This document shows positions 1-11,042 of a stretch of 39,889 nt of DNA, one piece after another. Source of the DNA: Syncephalis plumigaleata (taxonomy: Eukaryota; Zoopagomycota; Zoopagomycetes; Zoopagales; Piptocephalidaceae); assembly GCA_025201365.1 (NCBI GenBank), contig JAIXMF010000102.1:1-39889 (forward strand), read 5' to 3'. The position numbers and the translations under genes are program-made. A model generated the notes under the pieces. It was not told where the DNA came from, did no database searches, and was given only the letters and a program-made list of their open reading frames with translations. Each line of letters starts with the position of its first letter. Position 1 is the stretch's first letter.

Positions 1-146
1 TTGACCAACAGGAGTGGTCTCTTTCTCTCCCCATCTATCTATATATCAAGTGTAGTACCAGCTATTATTTAATAGTTGTAGTTAGAGAGTTATTCTAGAT
101 TATTTGTACCATTTTACTCGGTGTTTATCGTTTCCCAATTATCCTC

Positions 147-2152
147 ATGAGTCAATTATCGACGTCTAGTGGTGATTTCGACATAAGCGGATATAACAGT
201 CATTTTGAGTTGCCACGTCCATCGAATGACTTGGAACCGAGTAGTCCCACTTATCCTTCGCTCACTACGCGCAAGAGTGTCGCACCTGCTGAGCATCCAT
301 TGCATAACGGCGATGGCTGGCCCTACCTGAGCATGTCACTCGATGACACAGGCCTGCTCTACTGCAAGAGTATTAGCATGGATATGTTGGGCTCGGTGAA
401 TCCGGGCACTCATAGCGATATCTTCCCCTTGCCTACCTCGGAGGATGCCATTGATTCGATGACCGCGCAACAAAAGGAGGTTAGATTCGGCAACAAACTC
501 AGTCATATTGAAACGAGCGAGGCTGAATTCGTGGCACAGCTCGAGCATCTGCGTGACTTTTACATGCAACCGTTGCTTGGTCAGAAGCCGGTACGACGCT
601 CCATTCGCAAGCGTGTATTCAGCTTTGACCAGTTGACCGCTCTCTTCCAGCGAGGTAACTCGTCCACCACCGCCACCAGCTGCGAGGTACAACGCAGTCG
701 TAGTTGCAACAGTCATCCAACGCAGTTACCAAACGAGGAACAATACGATAATAGCCAACGATCCACCGGTATTTGCAGTATGCTAAAAGGATTAAGTCGT
801 CCGCTGAACCGCAACCATGATTTCAAGTTGGACCACAAAGCAACCTACCAGCCAACAGCACAAAACGAGGCAATAGTTTCGGCGCCATTCGATCATGTAA
901 CGTCATTGATCGAATTGCACCACTCTTTCCATATGGCGCTTAAGAAAGCGTAAGTAGAATTGGCTATAGCTTGTCAAAATAGTAATAACAATAACAATTA
1001 GTATGCTTAATAATGCTAACGATCGATTATTCTTCTAGTCGTCCGGCAGATATGCTAATTCATGTTTTGGTGGGCATCTTTGTTGATCACGTAAGTAGAA
1101 TGGGTTTCCTATATATTTATAGTTATAGTTAACATAAGCTAATCTGCTCCTCTACTACTGCGATATAGATTCCACGTCTTCATACACACTTTGCCCATGC
1201 CAATGCACTTTCCGCTTCTCTTAGTAACTTTGAGACACTCGTGTTCAACGATGAGAAACTAGCCCGTATTATCAAGGTGAGCACCATTTAGCTTGTAGCT
1301 ATATCTCTCATTGTATTAATGAATAATACTCATTCTTTACGGCGTTTATTATAGATGCGCGATCAAACTTCCTTCCGTGAAAATCTACGCTCACTACTCA
1401 TCAGTATACCCGCTGCACGTATCTGGTATTACGGTTCAGTGTTACAAGCCATGTATGTACGCATGGCTCAATCGCTCGATGACATTCTTTTACACCAGCT
1501 TGAATGGTGTCTCGACAATCTCGAATCCATTGCTCGTCGCATGTGGCCCGTGTAAGTGTTGCGTATATGTCATTATTGCACAACACCAACTAACTCATCC
1601 TCCCTACCATCATTCTTCGTCATTTAGATTGATGCAAATTGGTCATGTACAACGTACTGCCTTGTTACAACGCAACATTGTTGGCATTAAAGAATCGGTA
1701 TTATCGCCGTATCAGCGCATCATCCACATGGACATGATTCAAAGTCGTGTCTTTGGCCAGCCCGAGGAATGGCAAACTTTATTTGCCGTTCTTCTCACGG
1801 ATCGTCTACTTCTTCTTAAGGAGACCGGTCGTCGTAAGAATCGTATTGTACTAAAGGTGAGCTTCCTTCATTGTCATCCCATCCTTGCATAGTTATAATG
1901 TTGACTAACGATATACTCGTTTGTTCTATTCCCTCTCTTGAATCTTAGACTAGTATTTGTCTCAAGGATGCATCACTCCTTCCCGCTCAAAAGATCTTGG
2001 ACAAATCTGTTAACGGATTCTTCGTACGTCGTTCTCACTCCGGTTGTATGCAACTTCGTATGGCTAACGAGCAATCATTTAAGAAATGGTGCCAGATGTT
2101 TAAAATTACCGGTAGTCTTCGACATTTCCCGCCAGAGCCTAGTAGCTTCTAA
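147..2152 (+). CDS. Dbl-family Rho guanine-nucleotide exchange factor (DH-PH)
   Basis: Predicted activator of a Rho-family GTPase at membranes. Exons 147-949, 1039-1090, 1169-1276, 1355-1551, 1628-1856 and 1949-2152 join in phase to 530 aa. Residues 1-105 are Ser/Pro-rich and look disordered. A DH domain runs from about 110 to 395: it opens with a helix containing SHIETSEAEFVAQL, like conserved region 1 of DH domains, and continues with PADMLIHVLVGIF and the helix in the fourth exon. A PH domain follows at about 405-515 (EEWQTLFAVLLTDRLLLLK, ending in the FKKWCQMFKIT helix). An insert at about 150-245 is basic and Ser-rich, with no recognised domain. ATG 147 is the first in-frame start after the 5' leader. 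It converges on the ELMO-domain gene downstream. The family call is firm; the target GTPase cannot be read from sequence. Confidence 0.88.
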
Positions 2153-2822
2153 GCGATGGAATTCATATACACACACTCTCTCTCACTCTCACTTATGATC
2201 ATTGTTATTATCGAGATACACGGCAATGTAATGCGCGACTCATTCATTCATTTATTTACTCTAGAAAAGTTCTACTCGTTCTTTACTTCACTTTCCAAAT
2301 TAGAATCGCTAACGATACAAGATTGTTATAATCGATCGTACACGCGCAATACTTATCGTATCAATTATACATACACCAACCAACATCATACAATATATAG
2401 AACAATTCTCAACTGCTTTAGGGTTGATAATACTTTTTCCTTTCCTCCTTCCTTCCTTCCCTTCCTTCTTTCCCTTCTTTCCCTTCTTTCCTTCTTTCTT
2501 TTAAGCACTATCTTTAATGTGATACATGCTAAAACTACATATACATACATAGAGAAAGAAAGAGAGCGAAAGACAGGAACCACATTTATTTCCCGAATAT
2601 GTTTCCACATTGTAATTCTAGCGTTGTTATTTAAAAATAAATAGATAGACCTTTCCTTCTTCTTCTTCATTCTAATTAAGCGTAGTCATTGCTAACTCGA
2701 TTTAAACTAATTTATTGTATATTAATTCATTATAACAAGATGCTTGATCGATTAATACATATAAAGAGCAAGTGAGAACACTTTGTGACTATAAAGCACA
2801 GATCGATCATACCACAGCAAAC
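2153..2822. other. Convergent intergenic region with polypyrimidine tract
   Basis: Shared 3' flank of two converging genes. It holds a 70-nt pure-pyrimidine run and several AATAAA-like motifs (for example 2636-2641). The open frames here are low-complexity and have no coding character. Confidence 0.7.
2433..2502 (+). repeat. Uninterrupted 70-nt polypyrimidine tract (CCTT/CTTT units)
   Basis: Every base from 2433 to 2502 is C or T, made of CCTT, CCCTTCTTT and CTTT units. It lies between two converging gene ends. Confidence 0.95.
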
Positions 2823-4821
2823 CTATTGCACTTCATCTTTCGGTAATGTAGCAATAGTAGTTTCGTCAAGCAGGGTCGGTCGTCGCTCTAATAGTTCAGT
2901 CTCTATTTGTAGGCGGAAATCAGCGAATACACGCTCGAAATCCATGATGGTCGGAGCAGGCACTCGCGACATCCAGTATTCGTTAAATGAGTGGAACAGG
3001 TAACCTAACAACAATCATTACTATACTGATGATGATGATGATGATGATAATGACATCCACCGATCAATTAACTTACTGTAATATTCATGGTATATAGCAC
3101 GCGAAATACCATATCGATAAAGATGATGTTGCAATCGACGTGTACGTAATGTTTGTACGGCAAAACTCGTAATATGAATGCCAACAATAGCAAAACTATA
3201 CCTAATAGCAATAGTAATCATTAATAAACTAAGCATTAATGGATGAATGTAAATAGCGACTAGCCAACATTACCATCGATCTGATTCTTGCGAGCATCGT
3301 AGAACATGATGGGCAGATGTTGAATGATGCTTCGCATAATAGTGCAAATCATCCAAGGCTAGCATGCCCATACTACGGAAATCGGTGGCAGGATCCTTGC
3401 CTTGAAATCCAATCTTTTGCCATTGCCTCGAATGACGAGCATCCAACTTTTCATGTGGCATCAGTAAATCCCATAGCTATAACATGCAAATAGTCAATTA
3501 GTGTGAGTTGACCACGTTGCACTCGATTCATCACATTACCTCTAGTAATTTCCGTTCATGAGCAGCAACGGTACTGTCATACTTTGTATTGGCACGCGAG
3601 TTCAACTCATCCATTAGCCGATAAGAAGCGGTAATACTTTTGAGGCAGTAACGTAATACAATTGCTGGTGGACTAATGTAGGATTAGTTTAGTAGATGTA
3701 CATGTGGTATATTAATAATAATTAGTAGTAGTAGTAGTAATAATAATAATATTACCTTGTTGGGATACCTGACTCTGGAAAATGCTTTTGTCGTAGAATA
3801 GAACGCCATGCCTCATTGATATTGCCATCGGCTCGTTCCAATTGACGTCGTTCGGCCTAGAATGATCATTGTAATCAATATCAGTGTAATTTAGTATGCC
3901 TATATCATACTTACCATTAATTTTGACGAATACAAAATTGCTCGATCTAATATGTATAAAAGTTACCATGAATGATGTTACTCATAGCATGCTATTGGTT
4001 ATGTACTCACCTACACGATAGACGGTGCTGGCCGACACTTCTATAACGGCAACAGGTACAGCATGTCTGTTTAGTATAGCGTTTTCATCTGAACTGGCGT
4101 GTTGGTGATGTTGCTCTGATCTCGGCAACAATACTCGCTGATAGTATTGAGAACGATCACTGCCTGTTCGCATCAATGGAATCGATCCAGGTATTGACTC
4201 GTCGTTGTCATTATCATCATCGCTGCCATTACTGTTATCCGAATGTGCAGTACTCGTGGTTCTATTCAAATTATCGCATGAAGATGAATTAGTCACGGAT
4301 GCAAGACTAATAAACTGAAATGTTGGCTGCGGTGTACATATTCGTTCCAACTCTGAAGTACCGACAATAAGCCTGTAGACCGTTTTGAACCATTTGTAAA
4401 CACGATGAAATGCTGACGACGAGTATAATCGTAATAGTAGCGCACCCATAACCCAACTAGGCACCCATGACGTTGTAGTAGTAGCGGTAGTAGCAGTAGC
4501 AGCAGCAGTCGATGTTGTACGAGCTGGTTGATGAGTGGACGCCAATAAGAATGTCGTCGACGTGACACTATTCGTTTCAGATAATTCACTCGAAGCGTCT
4601 GACGACACGGAAGCACGTCTCGTTCGTTCACGTAATGGAGACGAATTCCTACTATTGTCGCGACTTGTTGATGTCATGTCTTCTGTCGCACCGGTAGCTG
4701 TCGTAGTAGTAGTAGCAGTGGCAGTGGCAGTCGTAGGCAACATGGTAGCCATTTTAACGGTGAAGCGTGTCACTGACACGTAATTGTTTCTGAATGGTGT
4801 ACTTGACCGGTGAGTTAACAA
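2823..4821 (-). CDS. ELMO domain-containing protein (ELMOD type)
   Basis: Likely GTPase-activating protein for an Arl2/Arf-type GTPase, by family. Seven exons, in coding order: 4011-4821, 3915-3946, 3756-3856, 3540-3672, 3274-3476, 3077-3201 and 2823-3004, giving 528 aa. The ELMO domain spans about 300-500. Its signature GFQGKDPATDFRSMG lies near residues 382-396; Arg ~393 matches the arginine conserved in ELMOD GAPs. It is followed by YSFAIVGIHITSF and, in the last exon, FHSFNEYWMSR. A hydrophobic/basic stretch ending ELERIC (~125-165) resembles the N terminus of ELMOD1/2. The first ~110 residues are Ser/Thr/Ala low complexity and unusual in length for the family. A second in-frame ATG at 4752 is an alternative start. 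It converges on the RhoGEF gene. Confidence 0.9.
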
Positions 4822-5256
4822 ACTTAGTATAGAAAGAGAAATACCAAATAGAATGAGGAATATGAGGAATATGAGGAAGAGTAGTGCGGTAGTCTTGACG
4901 AGTCGACTAGTGTTTCTCTTTTAGCAAACAACCAATTGGGGAGAGCAAGAGCGAGAGTGAGAGAGAGATAGAGATGGAAAAGGCTGTTTTACGATCAGGT
5001 GGACAATTGCCAAATTTGTTTTAGATCAATCAAGCAAAGTGTCATATTGTTTGTTTCGTTACGTGTATACGCTTCTCGATAGTATTGACTTCATCATTCT
5101 CTCCATAACTACAGTCTAATAGAATTGGGAATATTTATTATTAGATGAAACCAAATACACGCACATATACAGAGATGATAGATAATGACGTTGTTATTAT
5201 CATAATATACATGCATATGAGTAAAAGCCAAGTGTTCATTCATATGAGTAAGAATA

Positions 5257-5496
5257 CAGTGTTTTTCCATCCAATTTGCGCACTTATCCTTTAACATTTG
5301 CAGTTTATTTATAAATAGTTATACACAATAGTTAACACCATTATCATGTTGCTATTATCATTGAGTAGTTGTCATTGCCCTAGCAGTTGAGGGAAATGTT
5401 AATGATCGCGATATCATATATTACAATTAGTGGTAACTATTATTTATTCGTAAAGACAAAAAGCTAACTGCGCAAATTGGATGGAAAAAGCCTGTG
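5257..5496. mobile_element. 240-bp MITE-like inverted-repeat element, TA-flanked
   Basis: The two ends are inverted copies sharing TTTTTCCATCCAATTTGCGC: left end at 5257-5283, right end at 5470-5496. Both sides are flanked by TA (5255-5256 and 5497-5498), as for target duplications of Tc1/mariner/pogo-type elements. Beyond the terminal repeat, the left ~90 bp and the right ~60 bp each match the corresponding ends of the larger element at 24852-26195, so this looks like an internally deleted relative. It has no coding capacity. The superfamily is inferred from the TA flanks and the CAG-starting ends only. Confidence 0.85.
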
Positions 5497-5620
5497 TATT
5501 GAACACAAGTCATTTTATGCTTTCCTCAGCTTGAATCAAGAAAACTCCGCTTAAGGGTTGGGACCATTCATGTGATTTGTTGCCATTCAACACTGACAAT
5601 TCAGAGTGAAGTACCACAAA

Positions 5621-5646
5621 GGGGAGAGAGAGAGAGAGAGAGAAGG
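5621..5646 (+). repeat. GA dinucleotide microsatellite
   Basis: An all-purine run of GA repeats in the ELMOD/PHD intergenic region. Confidence 0.9.
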
Positions 5647-6377
5647 TCGGCCATGTGTTGAGAAAATAAAAAAGTCTAAATGGTCCATCATAGCATCAAC
5701 ACTACTAGAATGTATAGATTATTCGATATACGAGCTATTACAACAACGATAAGTGTACGTAGATTAATGCATACTAATAGCGTGGTATATTCAAAGTGAA
5801 CTAGATCATTACCAATTCATTAACATTCATGTCGATTACAATAAGCTCTGATATATTTCAATCAAATATTATACAAATACAAGCATAGCATGTCAATAGC
5901 TAATATAGCAATTGCTCTTCTAGACATCATCCTACACTATACTGTAACCAATAGATAGATGCAGCTAGCAAACAAGTATGTCACTGGAGAAGGAAAAAAT
6001 AGACCAGTTATTCTAGATGATGACATCTGCATCATTTTTTTCCCGTTAGAATTACACCGATTATGTCCAAATGACCAAATATGAATTTCAAGTTAAAAAA
6101 TTTAATTCAGTAGGAGATGGGCGTCACCTTCCCTCTTTCTTTGGTTTTTTCCTTTTCCCCAGTACATTTGCTTTCTCTTGGTGTTGTTTTGCGCTTTATT
6201 CTATACACTAGTTTAGTTTAGTGGTTTGGTTTTTTTCTTCTTCTTAAAGTACGTCGTTGCCTTTTGCAATCCATCGAGTTTCTCGTTTCGTTATTATCTC
6301 TATTGGGCATTTTTATTCGGTAGGTGTACAAGCTGTGCCGCCATTTGACTGCTATCTATCCTTCTTTGTCTTGCTAT

Positions 6378-6401
6378 AGCAGTAGTAGTAGTAGTAGTAG
6401 T
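6378..6401 (+). repeat. AGT trinucleotide microsatellite
   Basis: About eight AGT units upstream of the PHD-finger gene; non-coding. Confidence 0.85.
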
Positions 6402-6750
6402 TGCTATAATGATTCATATCTGCATATCCGTATATGCTTGTGCTGCTCATGTGTGCTAACGAAACACGTAACTGTAAGCGTAGTATAATAGAACTACAAT
6501 ATACGTTGTACGTGTATGCATTACCAGTATGACCTTATTTATGCATACACTATGCAATACTAGTGTTTCCTCTTCTTTCAACGGCAATGGCTATGGTCAT
6601 TTCTCAAAATCTATCGTCAATACTGATCTCTCTCTCTCTCTCTGCTTTATCCATTGTGTACTATTAGGACAAGTCGCTATTGCGTATTTAGCATTTTATC
6701 TACAAGCATATAGTCAGCAAAGAAATATACACAACTGAGCAAGAATCTCT

Positions 6751-9700
6751 ATGTCGCCCACGGGTGCTCCTGTTAATCAACCACGTAAATGTCTACCTGC
6801 CGGAAAGTGGCCACATCAATACGCGCCAACGACGGAAGATGAAGAAGGCGATATGGAGGATAGATCACAGGCATTATTATCGAGTTCGTTATCCTCGGCC
6901 GGTTCATGGTTTGAATCAGACGACGAGAACTGCAAAACGAGATCCACCAAGCCTGGAAAGTCGTTAGCATCATTGTCGTCATCGATAAAGTCGCTCGACA
7001 AGCAAAATGCAGGGAAAACCCTATTAGCAATGCCGCAATCGGGTAAATCATTGGCTAGTATCGCGGCTATGGCTAATGCCAAGAGTGCCGGCCATTCGAG
7101 TGACGATAGCGATTCGGATGATCAGTCTGATACAACCATCTCATTGGCGCAGTCCATATGTGGCATCTGTAGTAAATCTACCGAGCAATCAAGTTGGACC
7201 ATTGAATGCGAAGCTTGTCAAGGTATACTACTAATTGCAGTCATCATGTTTATTTAGCAATCAGTGCTAACATGATATCAGGTATATTCCATGGTGGTTG
7301 CCTGCCAGGTACGACGAAAGCCTCGCTATCCACAGGCTATCGATGTGCTATTTGCATGCGTCCCAATAGCGGTGGCAAATCAATGGCAGCAATCATGGCA
7401 GCAGCAACTGCAATCTCGCGTAAGCCATCCACTGCAACAGCCTCCAATGGTCGTGGTCAGCAACGTAAAAAGACCGCAGGCAATGTGGCAACTTCCAATA
7501 ACGCGAGAAGAAAAACTGCTACACCACGGTCTAATACTAAATGTAAGTCATTCATTTAATAATGTAGAATGTAGCTACGCTCATTGAATGATTAATCGTA
7601 TTTTGTCTAACGTATTAATAGCTAAGAGAAAGACCAATCGTAAAACGAAAGCTGCTCCTCTACCGGAACCAGTGCCATTACCGCCTGTAACGACAATAGC
7701 AACAGTATCGAATGGATTATCGAATGGAATGGACGAGGACGAGGACGAGGATATTTGTCCAGTGTGCGATACTGATTGTACCTGTAAACCGGCAACAACC
7801 TCGGTAGTAGAACAGGAAACGCCCGCGACTATTCCTGTAACGAGTGCGAGACCCGCGGGAAAGGCGATTCCATGGTCGATCAAATCAACTTTATCGAAAT
7901 CAAATGGTCACTACGATTCCAGCGATACTAATGAGGAGGACGAAGATGACGAAGACGAGGAGGTCGTCTATCAACGTTTGGTTGATCGATTAAACGTTCT
8001 GGAGAAGGGTCGTCCAATTCCGAATGCTAATCAGAAACCGACAAGCAAAAAGAACGACAACAATGACGACGACGTATTAGCTAGTAATTCGTTCTCTTCC
8101 TTGTACAGCTCAAGTCTAACTAGCTTTCACGATGATGATGATGATATTCGACTATCCGACACTGATACAAGCAGTCAAGATGACGGTGACGACGACGACG
8201 ACGACGAAAGAGATGATACGAGCAGTGAAGATGAAGAAGACGAGGAAGACAACAACGACAATGTCGAGGAAGCAATTGCTAATATTACACTCGAAATGGA
8301 CGATCTGGATCAAATCACCGAGGAAGCAATATGGTCACCATCTACCGATCAGGATATTGGTACGATACTCGACATGTGTCTTGATGGTGGCAACTACAAT
8401 AATAGCAATAGTAGTGCCGTGTCAACACCCACACCATTAACTGATCTTGATCTCGATGACGATCTCGATGACGATGACGAGATTAACGATAGCGATGTGG
8501 CAATGGAGGAAGAGCGCTACCTAGTGTCAATGGAACAGGCATCTAGTTGCGACACTAGCGAAGCAGAAGAGAACGAGAACAACGCCGAGGTAGTTAAGAG
8601 TACATGGGATGACAGCGAGGAAGATGAAGAGGATGAGGAAGAGTTTGAAGTGTACTTTGACCAACTACTAGGCAGATCACGTATATCGATGGATGACACC
8701 CCAACATCGACATCATTTACCGGGAATACTATTACAACGACCAGTTATAGTTCATGGTGTCGACCACCACCACCACCGCCTACGCCTACAATATCGCTAG
8801 CACCAACTACAGCATCATCGGCCACCACCAATCTTATTGCTAGTATGTTAGCGGAAACATCAGCACATGGCACGACTGCAGCAGATGTTTTGGCCACTGC
8901 AGTGGCTGCAGCAGTAGCTGCTTCCATGGGTATAACAACCGACACGAATGCAATGGACACGGGCGACATTGACAATCATGAAGTAAAAGCAGAGCAAGAA
9001 GAAGAAGAAGAAGAAGAAGAAGAAAAAGAAGAACAAGAAGAAGAAGCAATGGCAGGATTGGATAATGTCTCTATGGTAGCAACTCGTACCGAGCAGGATA
9101 TTTCATCTAAATTAGCAAAGACAACTGATGAGGATAGTAAATTGTCAACATCTACATCTACATCTGTTGTAACGAATGAAGCAAACAATACGCTCATTAC
9201 TAGTTTTGCTAGTACAACCTGTCATGCTGAAGATGATGAGAATGAGAAAATAATAGCAGATAAAAAGGCCACGACCACATCCTCTGATACTACTACAACT
9301 ACACTTCGTCAAATTCAGCCACGTCCCATACGATCCATTCTATCATCGTTACCTAATAGTCCTTCATTTAGACCATTGTCGTCCATTACAGTTAGTTCGA
9401 AACAATCGACCACCTCTTTACTTCATTTGAACTCGCAACAGAGACCGCTACAATCATCCGCTCTTCAAAGGACAACCGACGAGTTGCGTAAACGCCGTAC
9501 AGTTGAAGTGAATAGTACATTCGCGAAACAGGTAAGTAATTGTTAATAACGCATTACACATCTAACATAACTCGAATATGATGTATTATGATATAGACGG
9601 CCGACATTAAACGTCCTCGATTGTTCAAGGCTAAACCACCCGTACTCGTGCCTGTCATCCCGCGTAATATTACGACAACGCGTAGTTCTCAATCGCGCAA

Positions 9701-10095
9701 CAATAAGGACATGCCAATGATAACTCGTTCAGTCACGCTGCCAATACTGAAGAAAGAACATCAAAGCGATCATGACGCGAGTATCCCTAGTGATACTAGT
9801 GATGACGGCCTGTTAATCACCACCATGTTAACGGATCCTGCAATGATGAATAGCGTTCATACGAAGAGTTGGTCAACACCAGCATCAGTTTATACGGGAA
9901 GTTCGGCAACATCCAGTAAAGCTGAATCACTGGCATCTACAGAATCAAATCCTGACAAGGAAGCATCGTGTATTAAATCGAATGCAACTGCAGATACAAG
10001 TGGTGATTTGTTATCCATTGACGAACTACTCGATATATCGCAGTTATACGGTCGACACTCGTCGCTAGAACCCAATGGCGACAACAACAGCAACA

Positions 10096-10126
<31 letters not shown>

Positions 10127-10838
10127 CAAGAACGGTCTGTGTGCATCATTTATCGATTTCAATGAAGGAGAAGATGCAAGCGATAAGGAACACTTGAATG
10201 ATCTAGCTCGATGGAAACGTGTACCCATCGGTGTATTTAGACGCACACGTCATAGACGTAACAGTTTACCGGAGACCATGTGTGCCTCGGCCGTTAAATG
10301 GCATCATGCCGGTAATTACACCTTGACATCAGGTCGTGTAGATTTGAGGAATGGAGAACATCACAATTCTATTAGTACTACTACTACTTCTACTACTTCT
10401 ACTACTACATTCGCTCAATCATCAGCACTATTAACACCGGCACCAACTCCATTGTGGAATTCACCTAATACACAATCTGGCGCATCATTTCATAAACATA
10501 GCGTGTCTATGTTTAGTGCAGCACCAACTACTACCATGACTTTAGTCGATAAAGTGGAACATGATGAAAACACTGGTCTACGCTTAACTATTCCTCCAAA
10601 TAACTACGAGTCAACTGGTCAGCCACTCTTCTTCGGTAGTAACAGTGGTAGCAATGATCATCGCTATCAAGAAGGTGAATTACGAATGATGAGCGATGCC
10701 ATCTATACATCTGAACAACTTGCAACGTCATCTATATTATGGTCTACTAATGACTTACCAAGTGCCGATCTAGCTAATGCATTCGACACTAATGATCTAC
10801 TATTATTAGGGCTACAACCATTGAAGCCATCACCGTAG
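6751..10838 (+). CDS. Large acidic PHD-finger protein, probably chromatin-associated
   Basis: Exons 6751-7222, 7282-7542, 7622-9531 and 9597-10838 join in phase to 1294 aa. A PHD-type zinc finger spans the first splice junction (about residues 136-187): CGIC, CEAC, FHGGC and CAIC supply the C4-H-C3 ligands. PHD fingers usually read histone H3 tails, so nuclear action is inferred. A basic linker follows (~200-265), with a compact second cysteine cluster, CPVCDTDCTC (~290). The rest is low complexity: long Asp/Glu runs, Ser/Thr-rich blocks, an Ala-rich helix, a Pro run (about 8760-8780) and a basic RRTRHRRNSLPE motif near 10230-10270. I recognise no catalytic domain, so it may be a scaffold or reader rather than an enzyme. 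ATG 6751 is the first start of the PHD-containing frame. Confidence 0.8.
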
Positions 10839-11042
10839 TATACTTGTCATTGATGTCATTATAACGATCATGTATGTAATGATACCGCGATAGATACATA
10901 CACAAAAGTATATTACAATTATTATAATGATGATGAAGATGAAGTCGACTATTTAACCTTGTCTTTTTTATGTATTAAAAACTTGCTTATAACAAACTAT
11001 GATGACATTGTTTATAATCATCTAAATAGAGAAGCTGTTTAT

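Larger units (their letters stand above)
4822..6750. other. Long divergent intergenic region
   Basis: Separates two head-to-head genes (ELMOD leftward, PHD protein rightward), so it should hold both promoters. It contains the 240-bp inverted-repeat element, a GA run (5621-5646), an AGT run (about 6378-6401) and a CT run near 6629-6643. I see no credible gene: open frames are short and AT-rich. Confidence 0.7.

Noticed and set aside
2156-2644. 162-codon plus-strand open frame after the RhoGEF
   Set aside because: It runs through the polypyrimidine tract and AT-rich 3' flank, has Leu/Ser/Phe low complexity, and lacks splice or domain support.
4967-4986. Another copy of the element terminal repeat near the ELMOD 5' end
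   Set aside because: Only a short GATGGAAAAGGCTG resemblance, with no TA boundary or partner repeat.
6529-6738. 69-codon open frame just before the PHD-protein start
   Set aside because: It crosses a CT microsatellite, has no family resemblance and probably lies in the 5' leader.
8745-9197. Minus-strand open frames opposite the PHD-protein gene
   Set aside because: They are antisense shadows of GAA/GAC/GCA repeats, giving only poly-Leu, poly-Ser or poly-Ala translations.
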